Assembly: GCF_004135345.1 (NCBI RefSeq)
Contig: NZ_CP035495.1
Location: forward strand, 2,542,001-2,606,000
From: Xylanimonas allomyrinae
GTDB taxonomy: Bacteria > Actinomycetota > Actinomycetes > Actinomycetales > Cellulomonadaceae
DNA length: 64,000 nucleotides
Direction of reading: 5' to 3'
Position numbers and translations under genes: made by a program. This document shows positions 52,226-62,736 of this stretch, piece after piece. The notes under the pieces are model-generated. The model ran no database searches. It had not been told where the DNA came from and worked only from the letters and a program-made list of their open reading frames with translations. Position 1 is the first letter of the stretch, and each line of letters starts with the position of its first letter.

Positions 52226-52804
52226 TCACGCGAGGCCGACGTCAGCCAGCGAGAACAGCGGGTGGTAGGGGACGCCCAGGGCTTCGATCTTCTCGCCCGC
52301 TCCCGTGGCGCGGTCGACGATCGTCGCGACCGCCACGACCTCCGCGCCCGCCGCGCGGCACGCCTCGATCGCCGTGATGGGGCTGCCGCCCGTCGTCGTC
52401 GTGTCCTCGACGACGACGACGCGGCGGCCCGCGACGTCCGGGCCCTCGATCTGCCGCTGCATGCCGTGCGCCTTGGCCTCCTTGCGGACCACGAACGCGT
52501 CGAGGTCCTGCCCGCGCGAGGCCGCCGCGTGCAAGAGCGCGTCCGCGATGGGGTCGGCGCCGAGCGTCAGGCCACCCACGGCGTCGATCTCCGCGGTGCC
52601 GAAGCCGAGCTCCTCCAGGTGGTCGAGCATGACGTGGCCCACCAGCGGGGCCGCACGGTGGTGCAGGGTGATGCGGCGCAGGTCCACGTAGTAGTCGGCC
52701 TCCTTGCCGGAGGACAGCGTCACCTTGCCGTGGACGATCGCGAGCTCCTTGATGAGCTCCAGGAGCTGCTCGCGGGGGTTCGGAGAGAAGTCAGCGTTGG
52801 TCAC
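52226..52804 (-). CDS. pyrE: Orotate phosphoribosyltransferase
   Basis: 192 residues from GTG 52804 (TNADFSPNPREQLLELIKEL). PRPP-binding signature VVVVEDTTTTGGSPITAIEA and the substrate region LSSGKEADYYVDLR are clear. Converts orotate and PRPP to OMP in pyrimidine synthesis. On the minus strand TACCCT precedes the GTG by 7 bases, so the mRNA is probably leaderless. Confidence 0.95.
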   Translation of the reverse strand: MTNADFSPNPREQLLELIKELAIVHGKVTLSSGKEADYYVDLRRITLHHRAAPLVGHVMLDHLEELGFGTAEIDAVGGLTLGADPIADALLHAAASRGQDLDAFVVRKEAKAHGMQRQIEGPDVAGRRVVVVEDTTTTGGSPITAIEACRAAGAEVVAVATIVDRATGAGEKIEALGVPYHPLFSLADVGLA

Positions 52805-52838
52805 GAGCACCAGGGTAAGCGCGGGTCATGATGACCTC
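52805..52838. promoter_or_regulatory. Overlapping divergent leaderless promoters of pyrE and corA
   Basis: Only 34 bases separate the two start codons. CATGAT (52827-52832, +) lies 6 bases before the corA GTG, and TACCCT (complement of 52812-52817) lies 7 bases before the pyrE GTG. Each -35 region would fall at the other gene's start codon. The -35 matches are weak. Confidence 0.5.
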
Positions 52839-53890
52839 GTGAGCATCACCGACAACGCGGTGTACGTCGACGGTCTCCGGGTCGGCAACCCGCCCAGCCT
52901 CGAGCAGACCCTGGAGACCATGCAGGCCTGCGGCGGCATCGGCTGGATCGACCTCCTGAGTCCCTCGCCCGACGAGATCCGCGCCGTGGCCGACGAGCTG
53001 AACCTGCACGAGCTCGCCGTCGACGACGCCGTCAACGCCCACCAGCGCAGCAAGCTCGAACGGTACGACGACGTGCTGTTCCTCGTGATGCACCCGGCCC
53101 GCTACCTGGACGGGCCCGAGCAGGTCGAGTTCGGGGAGCTGCACGTGTTCGTGGGGCCCACGTTCGTCGTGTCGGTGCGCCGCTCGCAGCTCCCGCGCGT
53201 CAGCCCCGTGCGCCAGGCGCTCGAGGCGCGGCCCGACCGGTTGCGGCTGGGCCCGCTCGCGATCCTGCACGCGCTGCTCGACCACGTCGTCGACGAGTAC
53301 GGGCCCGTGGTCGCCGGGCTGGAGAACGACATCGACGAGATCGAGGACCAGCTCTTCAGCCGCGAACCCGACGTCTCACGGCGCATCTACGAGCTGTCGC
53401 GCGAGGTCATCGCGCTCCAGCGGGCCACGCGGCCGCTCGTGCAGATCGTCCGCACGCTGGAGACCGGGCGGGTGTTCGAGGAGACGCCCGGCTCGGGTGC
53501 CACCCCGCGGACGGCGCCGTCGACGTCGAGCTGCAGCGCGCGCTGCGTGACGTGCTCGACCACGCCATCCGGTACGCGAGCCGCGCCGACGAGTTCCGCG
53601 CCCTGCTCGACAACGCCCTCACCGTCCACGCGACCCTCGTGGCGCAGGAGCAGAACGACGAGATGCGGCGCATGTCGCAGGCGTCGCTCCAGCAGGCCGA
53701 GGCGGCGAAGAAGATCTCGTCGTGGGCCGCGATCTTCTTCGCCCCCACGCTCATCGCCGGGATCTACGGCATGAACTTCCACCACATGCCCGAGCTGGGG
53801 TGGCTGTTCGGCTACCCGTTCGCGCTCGCGCTCATGGTGGGGGCGGCGTTCGCCCTGTACCGCGTGTTCAGGCGCGTCGACTGGCTGTAG
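52839..53890 (+). CDS. corA: CorA-type magnesium/divalent cation channel; one apparent frameshift
   Basis: GTG 52839. The cytoplasmic domain covers about residues 1-290 (SITDNAVYVDGLRVG, WIDLLSPSPDEIRAVADELN, HVFVGPTFVVSVRR, LENDIDEIEDQLFS). The pore part has the hallmark YGMNFHHMPEL and two membrane helices at the end. The frame breaks at CCCC 53503-53506; one added base reads SGATPADGAVDVELQRALRD and yields about 350 residues. Family role: Mg2+ uptake, with Co2+ and Ni2+ as alternatives. Confidence 0.92.
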
Positions 53891-53900
53891 GCGGGCGGCC

Positions 53901-54674
53901 TCAGCGGTACTTGCCCACGGCGCGCACCACACCGCGCGGGGCGACGCGCAGCAGCGCCGACGCCGCCTTGTAGCGCAGCGACGGCGTCGACAGCACGACG
54001 CCGCGGCGCACGTCCGCGAGCGCGTCCGCGACCACGCGCGGCGCGTCGAGCCACGCGATCTCGGGCACCCCCGACATGTCGGCGTGCGCCCGCGCGTGGA
54101 ACTCGGTGTGGGTGAGCCCCGGGGAGAGCACCGTCGCGGTCACGCCCGTGCCGCGCAGCTCGGACGCCAGGCCCTCGGTGAAGGACCGCACCCACGCCTT
54201 CGCCGCCGCGTAGGTGCCGCTCGCGGTGAGCGCCGCGACCGACCCGACGTTGAGGATCGCGCCCCGCCCGCGGTGCGTCATCTGCCCTGCGGCGGCGTGC
54301 GACAGCACCAGCACCGCCCGCACCATGAGGTCGAGGGCCTGGACCTCGACGTCCAGGTCGCCGCCCACGAACCGCTGGCTCGTGCCGAACCCGGCGTTGT
54401 TGACCAGCAGGCCGACGGGCCGGCGCGTCTCGCCCTCCTCCTCGCCCGTGACGGCCAGGCGTGCGGCGACGCGCGCGACGTCGTCCGGCACGGTGAGGTC
54501 GGCGACGACGACCTCGACCTCGACGCCCGCAGCCGCCCGCACCTGCGCGGCCAGGCTCTCCAGGCGGGCCTCGTCGCGCGCGACGACCACCAGATGATGC
54601 CTGGCCGTGGCGAGCTGCCAGGCGAACTCCAGTCCGAGGCCGGCGGTGGCGCCGGTGACGAGCGCGGTTCCCAT
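53901..54674 (-). CDS. Short-chain dehydrogenase/reductase
   Basis: 257 residues. Rossmann motif TGATAGLGLEFAWQLA, NNAGFGTSQR, and catalytic Ser, Tyr and Lys in NVGSVAALTASGTYAAAKAW. The DltE/YqjQ-like short form is typical of NAD(P)-dependent reductases of unknown substrate. Converges with corA with 10 bases between stops; a strong hairpin separates it from tctA. Confidence 0.92.
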   Translation of the reverse strand: MGTALVTGATAGLGLEFAWQLATARHHLVVVARDEARLESLAAQVRAAAGVEVEVVVADLTVPDDVARVAARLAVTGEEEGETRRPVGLLVNNAGFGTSQRFVGGDLDVEVQALDLMVRAVLVLSHAAAGQMTHRGRGAILNVGSVAALTASGTYAAAKAWVRSFTEGLASELRGTGVTATVLSPGLTHTEFHARAHADMSGVPEIAWLDAPRVVADALADVRRGVVLSTPSLRYKAASALLRVAPRGVVRAVGKYR

Positions 54675-54727
54675 GGCCCCACCCTAGGTCGCGCGCGGGC
54701 CGTCGCGCGCCCACCTGACGGCAGCGC

Positions 54728-54773
54728 GACGCCGGGCGGTGCCGCACGGCGTCGCACGGCACCGCCCGGCGTC
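54728..54773. terminator. 17-bp perfect hairpin downstream of tctA
   Basis: GACGCCGGGCGGTGCCG (54728-54744) is matched exactly by 54757-54773. It lies 16 bases past the tctA stop on the minus strand. Confidence 0.8.
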
Positions 54774-54788
54774 CACCCGGCGTCGTGC

Positions 54789-56357
54789 TCAGTCGGCCGG
54801 TTGCGGCTGCGGCGCCGGCTCCGCGGCCTCGGCGTCGGCGGCCAGGCGCGCCACCTCGGCCTCGAAGCGGCGCTCGCGGCGCCGCAGCCACAGTCCCGCG
54901 ATCACGACGACGATGATCGCCCCGTAGGCGGCGGCGGCGAACGGGCGCGTCACCAGGTACGTCAGGTCGCCCTGGCTGATGGCGAGCGAACGGCGCAGCC
55001 GGTCCTCGGCCATCGGGCCGAGGATCATGCCGACGACCATGGGCGCCACGGGGTAGCCGAACCGCCGCATGGCGAACCCGACGATGCCGATGACCAGCAG
55101 CACCAGCACATCGACGGGCGCGAAGTTCAGCGCGTACGACCCGAGCGCACCGAACAGCAGGATGCCCGCGTACAGGTAGTGGCGCGGGATCTGCAGGATG
55201 CGTACCCACATGCCCACGAGCGGCAGGTTCAGCACCACGAGCATGACGTTGCCGATGTACAGGCTCGCGATGAGCGCCCACACCAGCGCCGACTGGTTCG
55301 TCAGCAGCAGCGGGCCCGGCTGGATCCCGTAGGACTGGAACGCCGCGATGATGATGGCGGCCGTCGCCGTCGTCGGCAGGCCGAGCGTCAGCAACGGGAC
55401 GAGCACACCCGCCGCGGCCGCGTTGTTGGCGGCCTCGGGCCCGGCCACGCCCTCGATCGCGCCACGGCCGAACTGCGCCTTGCGCCGGCCGGCGAGCTTG
55501 CGCTCCGCGGCGTAGGACAGGAACGTCGCGACGTCGGCGCCGCCCGCGGGGATGGTGCCCACCGGGAAGCCGATGGCGGTACCGCGCAGCCACGGCTTCC
55601 ACGACCGCCGCCAGTCCTCCCGGTTCATCCACGTGCGCCACCCCTTCGCGACCGGGATGACGCGCACCGGGCCGTGCCGCAGCCGCGAGGCGACGTAGAG
55701 CGCCTCCCCCACCGCGAACAGGCCCACGGCGATCACGACGACGTCGATGCCGTCGGCGAACTGCGGCACGCCGGCCGTGAACCGCTGCTGGCCGGTCAGC
55801 GTGTCGGTGCCGACCAGGCCGAGCAGCAGGCCGAGCCCGAGCGCGGCGATGCCACGTGCCGCGGACGAACCGAGCAGGGCGCCCACGGTGACGAACGCGA
55901 CGACCATGAGGGCCAGGTAGTCGGGCTCGCCGAGCTGTACCGCCCACCGTGCCACGACGGGAGCGACGAACGTCAGCGCGGCCGTGGCGAGCGACCCGGC
56001 GAGGAACGAACCGATCGCGGCGGTCGCCAGCGCCGCGGCCCCGCGCCCGGCGAGGGCCATCTTGTGCCCCTCGAGCGCGGTGACGATCGAGGCGGACTCG
56101 CCGGGGGTGTTGAGCAGGATCGACGTCGTCGACCCCCCGTACATGCCGCCGTAGTAGATGCCGGCGAACACGATGATCGCCGCCGACGGTTCGAGCGAGT
56201 AGGTCAGCGGCAGCAGCAACGCGATCGTCATGGCCGGCCCGATGCCGGGCAGCACGCCGACCGCGGTGCCGACGAACACGCCGAACAGCGCGTACAGCAG
56301 GAACACCGGGTGCAGGACGGTCGAGAACCCGTCGAGCAGGGCCGAGATGTCACCCAT
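54789..56357 (-). CDS. tctA: Tripartite tricarboxylate transporter, large membrane subunit
   Basis: 522 residues with about 11-12 helices and the TctA signatures [60 protein letters not shown] and [16 protein letters not shown]. Moves citrate-type anions delivered by TctC, driven by an ion gradient. The C-terminal 45 residues are charged and Pro-rich. It overlaps tctB by 8 bases. Confidence 0.95.
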   Translation of the reverse strand: MGDISALLDGFSTVLHPVFLLYALFGVFVGTAVGVLPGIGPAMTIALLLPLTYSLEPSAAIIVFAGIYYGGMYGGSTTSILLNTPGESASIVTALEGHKMALAGRGAAALATAAIGSFLAGSLATAALTFVAPVVARWAVQLGEPDYLALMVVAFVTVGALLGSSAARGIAALGLGLLLGLVGTDTLTGQQRFTAGVPQFADGIDVVVIAVGLFAVGEALYVASRLRHGPVRVIPVAKGWRTWMNREDWRRSWKPWLRGTAIGFPVGTIPAGGADVATFLSYAAERKLAGRRKAQFGRGAIEGVAGPEAANNAAAAGVLVPLLTLGLPTTATAAIIIAAFQSYGIQPGPLLLTNQSALVWALIASLYIGNVMLVVLNLPLVGMWVRILQIPRHYLYAGILLFGALGSYALNFAPVDVLVLLVIGIVGFAMRRFGYPVAPMVVGMILGPMAEDRLRRSLAISQGDLTYLVTRPFAAAAYGAIIVVVIAGLWLRRRERRFEAEVARLAADAEAAEPAPQPQPAD

Positions 56358-56853
56358 GAAGGAAAGGCACCCCCCTCAGCAGCGGACCTGGCGGCAGGCT
56401 CAGCCCGAGCATCCCGCCGAACACGATCTGGATCACGAGGGCGAGCACGACGCCGCCCAGCACGGCCTTCCACCACGGCCGCGCCCCGAGAGCGACGGCA
56501 GACCCGGCGAACAGCAGCGCCGCGGACACCGGCCACCCGGCCGCGTTGATGGTGAGCACGTGCAGCACGAACACCCCGGCGAGGATCGCGACCGTGCGCC
56601 AGTCGGTCCGCACCGCGAGGTCGACGTCCTCGCCGCCCTCCTCCCGGCCCAGGTGCCCGCGCAGCACCTGCGCGAGCACGGCCACGCCCGAGACGAGCAG
56701 CACGCCGCCCACGATCGCGGGAAAGGCGCGCGGGCCGAGCGTGTTGACCGACCCCGGGACGGCGATCCTCCGCGACTCGAAGAGCACCAGCGCCCCGATG
56801 CCCACGACGACCACGGCGAACACGAGCTCGCCGAGCCGGCGCCCCCGCGGCAC
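56350..56853 (-). CDS. tctB: Tripartite tricarboxylate transporter, small membrane subunit
   Basis: 167 residues from GTG 56853 with four helices (LGELVFAVVVVGIGALVLFE; AFPAIVGGVLLVSGVAVLAQ; two more near the end), the TctB pattern. An ATG at 56933 overlaps the tctC stop (ATGA) and would enter this frame if one base were added near 56920-56926, giving about 27 more N-terminal residues. Given the many similar breaks here, that longer form is quite likely. TctB is needed for transport, but its precise role is not known. Confidence 0.85.
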   Translation of the reverse strand: MPRGRRLGELVFAVVVVGIGALVLFESRRIAVPGSVNTLGPRAFPAIVGGVLLVSGVAVLAQVLRGHLGREEGGEDVDLAVRTDWRTVAILAGVFVLHVLTINAAGWPVSAALLFAGSAVALGARPWWKAVLGGVVLALVIQIVFGGMLGLSLPPGPLLRGVPFLHG

Positions 56854-56929
56854 GCGCTGGGGCCCGGCCGACGTGGAGCCCCCGGAGGCGGGCGCAGCGC
56901 GGCCCGCCCCGAGGGTGCGTGAGGGCCGC

Positions 56930-57937
56930 TCATCCGACCAGCCCGATGTCGTGCAGCACGCCCTTGATCTCGGCGATGTTGCCCTGCAGGTAGGTGTCGA
57001 ACGCGTCGCCCGCGAGGAACGCGTCGGACCAGCCCCGCTCCTCGAGCGTCTGCACCCAGGCGTCCGACTTCGTCAGGTCGGTGACCAGCGCGACCAGCCG
57101 CTCGCGCTGCGCGTCGTCGATCGAGCCGGGGGCCACGACGCCCCGCCAGTTGGTCAGCTCGACGTCGTACCCCGACTCGCTGAGGGTCGGCACGTCGGGC
57201 AGCAGCGCCTCCCGCTCGGCACCCGAGACGGCCAGCGCACGCAACGTGCCCGCCTTGACCTGCTCCGCGTACTCGCTGACGCCCGAGACGCCCGCGTCGA
57301 CGTTGTGTCCCAGCAGCGCGGCGAGCGACTCGCCGCCGCCCGAGTAGGCGACGTAGTTGAGCGTGTCCCCGATGGCGTCGGGCGCCACCCCGGCCGCCTT
57401 GAGCAGCAGCGCGGCCAGGATGTGGTCGGTGCCGCCGGCGGAACCGCCCGTGATCGTGACCTCCTTGCCGTGGGTCCGCACGGCCTCGACCAGGTCGCCG
57501 ATCGTCTCGTACGGCGAGTCGATCGGCACCGCGATGACCTCCTGCTCCTCGGTGAGGCGGGCGATCGGCGTGGTGTCCTCGATGCGCGCCTGCGACTGGT
57601 TGGTCTCGACGGCCCCGACCATGACCAGGCCCATGACCAGCAGCAGGTTCGGGTCGCTCGACGTCGCGATGTTCGCCAGGCCGACGGTGCCGCCCGCACC
57701 ACCGACGTTCGTGACGGTCGCGCCGGGCACGAGCTTCTCGCCTTCCAGCACGGCCTGGATGGCACGACCCGTCTGGTCCCAGCCGCCGCCCGGGTCTGCG
57801 GGTACGACGATGCTGAGCCTCGAGGCCCCGCCGTCGCTCGACCCCCCCGACCTGCTCTGGTCGCCCGACGACAACGCCGAGCATCCGGCGAGCGTGGCTG
57901 CGGCGACGAACGCCGCGACGGTCCTTGCGTGGCGCAT
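56930..57937 (-). CDS. tctC: Tripartite tricarboxylate transporter, substrate-binding lipoprotein
   Basis: 335 residues. Lipobox TLAGC (Cys about 19), so it is a lipid-anchored extracellular binding protein. TctC/Bug-fold motifs: VPADPGGGWDQTGRAIQAVL, NVGGAGGTVGLANIA, and WRGVVAPGSIDD near the end. The ligand is probably a di- or tricarboxylate. First gene of tctCBA, divergent from the two-component system at 58095 across 157 bases. Confidence 0.95.
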   Translation of the reverse strand: MRHARTVAAFVAAATLAGCSALSSGDQSRSGGSSDGGASRLSIVVPADPGGGWDQTGRAIQAVLEGEKLVPGATVTNVGGAGGTVGLANIATSSDPNLLLVMGLVMVGAVETNQSQARIEDTTPIARLTEEQEVIAVPIDSPYETIGDLVEAVRTHGKEVTITGGSAGGTDHILAALLLKAAGVAPDAIGDTLNYVAYSGGGESLAALLGHNVDAGVSGVSEYAEQVKAGTLRALAVSGAEREALLPDVPTLSESGYDVELTNWRGVVAPGSIDDAQRERLVALVTDLTKSDAWVQTLEERGWSDAFLAGDAFDTYLQGNIAEIKGVLHDIGLVG

Positions 57938-58094
57938 GGCTCCTCCGAAGGTCCCCGGCCGGGCACCGTTGCCTCGGCCGTACCGCGCACGCTAGGGACG
58001 GCCGCGCGACGTGCCACGCTTTCGTCCATAAGGGACGTTGCGGTCGTTTCGGTCCTGTTTCCCTCGCGGTGTGCCGTACGCCACACTGAGGACC

Positions 58095-59407
58095 ATGGGC
58101 CGGGCAGTGTCGCTCCGTGTGCAGCTCCTCGTGCTGCAGGTGACGATCGTGCTCACCCTCGTCTGCACGACCGGCGTCGTCGCCTCCTGGGTCCAGGAAC
58201 GCCAGCTCCGCGGCGCCTACCTCGACCGCATGACAGGGGTCGCGCAGTCCGTCGCCCGCCTGCCCGCCGTCGTCGAAGCGTTCGACGACGCCGACCCCGC
58301 CGCGACCATCCAGCCGATCGCCGAGCTCATCCGGCACGCCTCCGACGTCACCTACGTCGTCGTCGCCGACACCCACGGGACCCGCTACTCGCACCCCGAC
58401 CCCCGGCGCATCGGCGAGACCGTCTCGACCGACCCCTCCCCCGCGCTCGCCGGGCAGGTGTGGACCGGGACGCAGACGGGCACGCTCGGCACGTCGTGGC
58501 GCGTCAAGGTCCCGATCTTCGGCGAGGCCGCCGACGACGCCACCCCCGCCCCCGTCATCGGCGTCGCCAGCGTCGGCATCCTCGAGTCCCAGCTTCACCA
58601 CGACTGGCTCGCCGGCCTCGGGCACCTCTTCCTGGCGCTCGCAGCGGCCGCCGTCGTGGGCGTGCTCGCCGCGGTGTGGGTGACCCAGCTCGTGCGACGG
58701 CGGTTCCTGCGCCTCGAACCCGCCCAGGTGCAGGCGCTGGTGCGCGACCTGGACGGCGCACGCGACCTCACCGCGGCGCTGCGCGCGCAGTCGCACGAGT
58801 TCAGCAACACGCTGCACGTCATCTCGGGCCTGCTCGAGCTCGGCCGCGTCGACGACGCGGTGCGCTTCATCGCACGCGACGCGCACGACCAGGCCGAGCC
58901 CGCGCCGCCCGTGCCGCCCGGGGTGCGGGCGCCCGAGGTGGCCGCGCTGCTGCACGCCAAGGCCCGGGTCGCGGCCGCCCACGACATCCGGCTCGAGATC
59001 GACGACCGCTCGGCGCTGCCCGCACCCACGGGCGACGACGCGGACCGGCATGCCGACCTGCTGACGGTGCTCGGCAACCTCGTGGACAACGCCGCCGAGG
59101 CCGTCGGCCCCGGCGGGCACGTCCACGTCCACGTCGCCGAGGACGGCGTCACCGTCGACGACGACGGGCCGGGCATCCCGCGCGGCGCCCGCGCGGCGGT
59201 GCTCGAGGACGGCGTGAGCACCCGGCCGCCAGCACCCGGGCGGGCGCCCGGCGGCGTCGGGCTCGGGCTGGTACGCCGGGCCGCCGAACGCTGGGCCGGA
59301 CGCGTACGGATCTCGACGTCCCCCTGGGCGGCGCACGCGTGCGCGTCACCCTGCCGCGCCCGGCCGCCGACGCGGCGCCCCCGGCAGGGACGAGAGGCCG
59401 TCCGTGA
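58095..59407 (+). CDS. CitA/DcuS-type sensor histidine kinase; one apparent frameshift
   Basis: Two membrane helices (about 11-31 and 176-197) enclose an extracellular PAS-like sensor (DVTYVVVADTHGTRYSHPDP). The phosphate-accepting His234 is in AQSHEFSNTLHVISGLLELG, the citrate/dicarboxylate-sensor type; the ATPase domain shows LGNLVDNAAEAV and DDDGPGIPRGA, GGVGLGLVRRA. Near 59308 the frame breaks; one extra base gives RVRDLDVPLGGARVRVTLPR and ends at 59407, about 438 residues, with the stop overlapping the regulator start. Probably senses the carboxylate carried by TctCBA. Confidence 0.9.
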
Positions 59408-60116
59408 CCGCCGGGCAGCCCCGGCCCGGCCCGCCACCGCTGCGCGTGCTGGTGGTCGAGGACGACCCCGCCGTCGCGGACCTGCACCGCGGGTACGTCG
59501 AGAGCCACCCGCGCTTCGTGGCCATCGCGACCGCGACCACGGGCGCCGAGGCGTTGCGGCTCGCGGCGGCCCTGCACCCCGACGTCGTGCTGCTCGACCT
59601 CCACCTGCCCGACGCCGACGGGCTTGACGTGCTGGCCCGGCTGCGGACCCTGCCCGGCCCGCCCGCCGACGTCGTCGCCGCGACCGCGGCACGCGAGGTC
59701 GAGGCGGTGCGCCGGGCGCGCGCCGGCGGCGTCGTGCACTACCTTGTCAAGCCCTTCACCGCGGCCGCGCTGCGCGAACGGCTCGACGCCACATGGGCCG
59801 CGCGCGAGACGTTGCGGCGCGCAGCACCCGAGCTCGGGCAGGACGACGTCGACCGGCTGCTCGCCGCTGCGAGCCGGCCCACCGCCCCGCCCAAAGGACT
59901 GTCGGCGCGGTCGCTGCGCAGCGTCGACGAGGTGCTGTGCGAGGCAGCGGACGACGGCCACCCGGGGCTGACGGCCTCACAGGTGGGCGCGGCCGTCGGC
60001 ATGTCCCGCGTGAGCGCGCGGCGCTACCTGGAGCACCTGGTCGCCACGGGGCGGGCCGACGTGACGCCACGGTACGGGGGCAGGGGCGGCCCGAGAACGT
60101 GTACCGGGCGCGGTGA
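59404..60116 (+). CDS. CitB/DcuR-type response regulator; C-terminal frameshift
   Basis: GTG overlaps the kinase stop by 4 bases. Receiver domain: LRVLVVEDDPAVADLH, phospho-acceptor Asp65 in VVLLDLHLPDADG, Lys in VKPFTAAAL. Output domain: LTASQVGAAVGMSRVSARRY, the winged-helix type of CitB/DcuR. Near 60088-60092 one base seems missing: as read the end is unrelated, whereas the restored frame ends GRPENVYRAR, the usual family C-terminus, at 60116 (about 238 residues). Confidence 0.9.
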
Positions 60117-60189
60117 GGCGGCGGGGGCAGACGCGGCCAGGCGGGCAGCGTGAGGCGGGTCGAGGGACGAGCGCCCGACGCGCGGGACG

Positions 60190-61862
60190 CTACCCGCGCG
60201 CGAGCGTCGGGGTCGCCGCCTGGAGGCGGCGCGTGTACTCGTGCCGCGGGGCGTCCCACACCTGCGCGGTGGTGCCCTGCTCGACGATCTCGCCCGCGCG
60301 CATGACGGCGACGCGGTCGCACAGGTGGCGCACCACGGCCAGGTCGTGCGAGACCAGGACCAGCGTCAGCCCGCGCTCGTCCGCGAGCCGGGCGAGCAGG
60401 TCGAGCACCTGCGCCCGCACCGACACGTCGAGGGCGCTGACGGGCTCGTCGGCCACCAGCACCCGCGGACGGCACACGAGCGCCCGCGCGATCGAGATGC
60501 GCTGGCGCTGACCGCCGCTGAACTGGTGCGGGTAGCGATCGGCGGCGTCGGCGGGCAGGCCGACGGCGTCGAGCAGCTCACGCACCAGCGACCGGCGCCC
60601 CGCCCGCGTGGCCGCCTGCGGCAGCGAGCGCCGGTTGGCGGGGTTGAGGAGCGGCTCGGCCACGATGTCGGCGACCGTCATGCGCGGGTCGAGCGATCCC
60701 TGCGGGTCCTGGAACACGAGCTGCAGCTCGCTGCGTACGCGCGCGACGGCGCGCGACCCGGCGACGCCCCGGCGGCCGGCACCGGGCCCGGCGAGGGTGA
60801 CGCCGGCGACCTCGACGGTGCCCGACGTCGGCGCGTCGAGCCCGGCGAGCAGCCGCAGGAGCGTCGTCTTGCCGGCGCCCGACTCGCCGACGATGCCGAA
60901 GCGCTCGCCGTCGGCGACCTCCAGGGACACGTCGCGCAGGGCGTCGACGGCGCCGCGCCGGCCGCGGCGGTAGCGCCGTGAGACGGCCTCGAGGCGGATG
61001 GCGGGGGCGGGCCGGGCGCGGGCGCGGGCGCGGCCTCGGGCTCGGGCTCGGCATTGGTCGCGTGCGCTGCGCGGCGGCGGGGCGTGAGGTCGGAGGCGTC
61101 GAGCAGGCGGCGCGTGTACTCGTGGCGCGGGCTGCGGAAGACGTCCTCGACCGTGCCCTGCTCGACGATCGTGCCGTCCTTCATGACGAGCACGCGCTCG
61201 CACACGCGCGAGACCACCGCCAGGTCGTGCGTGATGAACAGCAGCCCGGTGCCCCGCCGGGCCACGAGCTCGCCCATGAGGTCGAGAACCTGCGCCTGCA
61301 CGGTGACGTCGAGCGCCGTCGTCGGCTCGTCGGCCACCAGCAGCGCGGGGTCGTTGGCGAGGGCCATCGCGATCATCACGCGCTGGCGCTGCCCGCCCGA
61401 GAGCTGGTGGGGGTAGGCGCGCGCAGCGGCCGCGGGGTCGGGCAGGCCGACCTCGGTGAGCAGCGCGACGGCACGGCGCCGGGCGGCGGCAGACCGCGCG
61501 CGGCCCACGCCGTCGTCGTGCAGCGTCACGACCTCCGCCACCTGGGCGCCGACGCGCACGAGCGGGTCGAGGGCCGTCATGGGCTCCTGGAAGATCATCG
61601 ACACGAGCGAGCCGCGCAGCCGCGCGAGGCGCCGCTCGGGGCGGGCGAGCAGGTCGCGCTCGCCCGCGACGTCGACGGTGCCCGTCGCGGTGAGGTTGTC
61701 GGGCAGCAGGCCCAGCACCGAGAGCGCGGTCAAGGACTTGCCGCTGCCGGACTCGCCGATGAGGCCGACGCGCTCGCCCACGCCGACCGTCAGGCTCACG
61801 CCCTCGACCAGGGTCTGGTGGCGGGTGCGGACCGCGAGGTCCGCGACCCGCAGCGCGGTCAT
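60190..61862 (-). CDS. Fused double ATPase of a peptide/nickel-type ABC importer; one apparent frameshift
   Basis: Two nucleotide-binding domains in one chain of about 557 residues. First: GLIGESGSGKS, LSGGQRQRVMIA, LLVADEPTTALD. Second: GIVGESGAGKTT, FSGGQRQRISIA, VLVADEPVSALD. The Ala/Pro linker contains the break near GGG 61009-61011; one more base joins PAPAPAPG to PAPAIRLEAVSRRYRRG. Both halves end in the oligopeptide-type phrase PRHEYTRRL. Two separate genes are possible, but no start codon with a ribosome site was seen for the second half. Its ATG overlaps the permease stop (ATGA). Confidence 0.88.
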
Positions 61863-62736
61863 CGCAGCCCCTTGAGGCGCGGGTCGAGCACGTCGCGCAG
61901 GCCGTCGCCCAGCAGGTTGAAGCCCAGCACCGCGACGGCGATGGCGACGCCCGGCGCGATCGCCAGGTTGTCGTGCACCCCCAGGAACTGCTGCGACTCC
62001 TGGAGCATGCGCCCCCACGACGGCGTCGGGGGCGCGGTGCCGAGCCCGAGGAACGACAGCGCGGCCTCGGCGAGCACCGCGAGGCCGAAGTTGACCGAGC
62101 ACTGCACCACGACGATCCCGGCGATGTTGGGCAGCACGTGCCGCCACGCGATCGCCCACGCCGGCCGGTTCGCGGCACGCGCCGCGAGCACGTAGTCGGT
62201 GCGCATGACCTGGAGGGTGCCCGATCGTGCGACGCGCGCGAACGCGGGGATCGCGCCGATGCCGAGGGCGACCATCGCCGTCGTCGTCCCGGACCCGAAC
62301 GCGGCGCCCAGGACGATCGCGAGCAGCAGGCCGGGGAAGGCGAGCAGCACGTCCGAGGCACGCATGAGCAGCAGTCCGGGCACCCCCCGGCGCATGCCGG
62401 CCACGATGCCCACCGGCACGCCGACGACGGCCGCGATCCCGACGGCGACCACGCCGACGTACAGCGTGATGCGGGCGCCGGCCATGATCTGCGACAGCAC
62501 GTCGCGGCCGAACCGGTCGGTGCCGAGCCAGTGCGCGGCGCTCGGGCCCTGGAGGCGGACGGCGGGCACGGCCCGCACCGGGTCGTACGGCGTCCACACG
62601 AGCGAGACGAGAGCGGTCACGACGACGACGGCCACCAGCGCGGCGCCGATGACGAGCTGCGGGTGGACGCCGGGACGGCGCGGCGGTCCGACGGCGGCGG
62701 TGTCGACGAGAGGGGTGCCGGGGGCAGGACGCTCAT
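61859..62736 (-). CDS. ABC importer permease, DppC-like; N-terminal frameshift likely
   Basis: About 292 residues with five to six helices. Motifs: HWLGTDRFGRDVLSQIMAGA, the permease coupling loop ARAANRPAWAIAWRHVLPNI, and SFLGLGTAPPTPSWGRML. The intact frame has no good start. ATG 62736 overlaps the previous stop (ATGA) and enters the frame if one C is added to the run 62720-62724, giving MSVLPPGTPLVDTAAVGPP. Pairs with the DppB-like permease upstream. Confidence 0.9.

Noticed and set aside
60190-61000. Separate gene for the second ATPase domain of the importer
   Set aside because: No start codon with a ribosome-binding site was found at the domain border, and restoring one base fuses the halves through an Ala/Pro linker.
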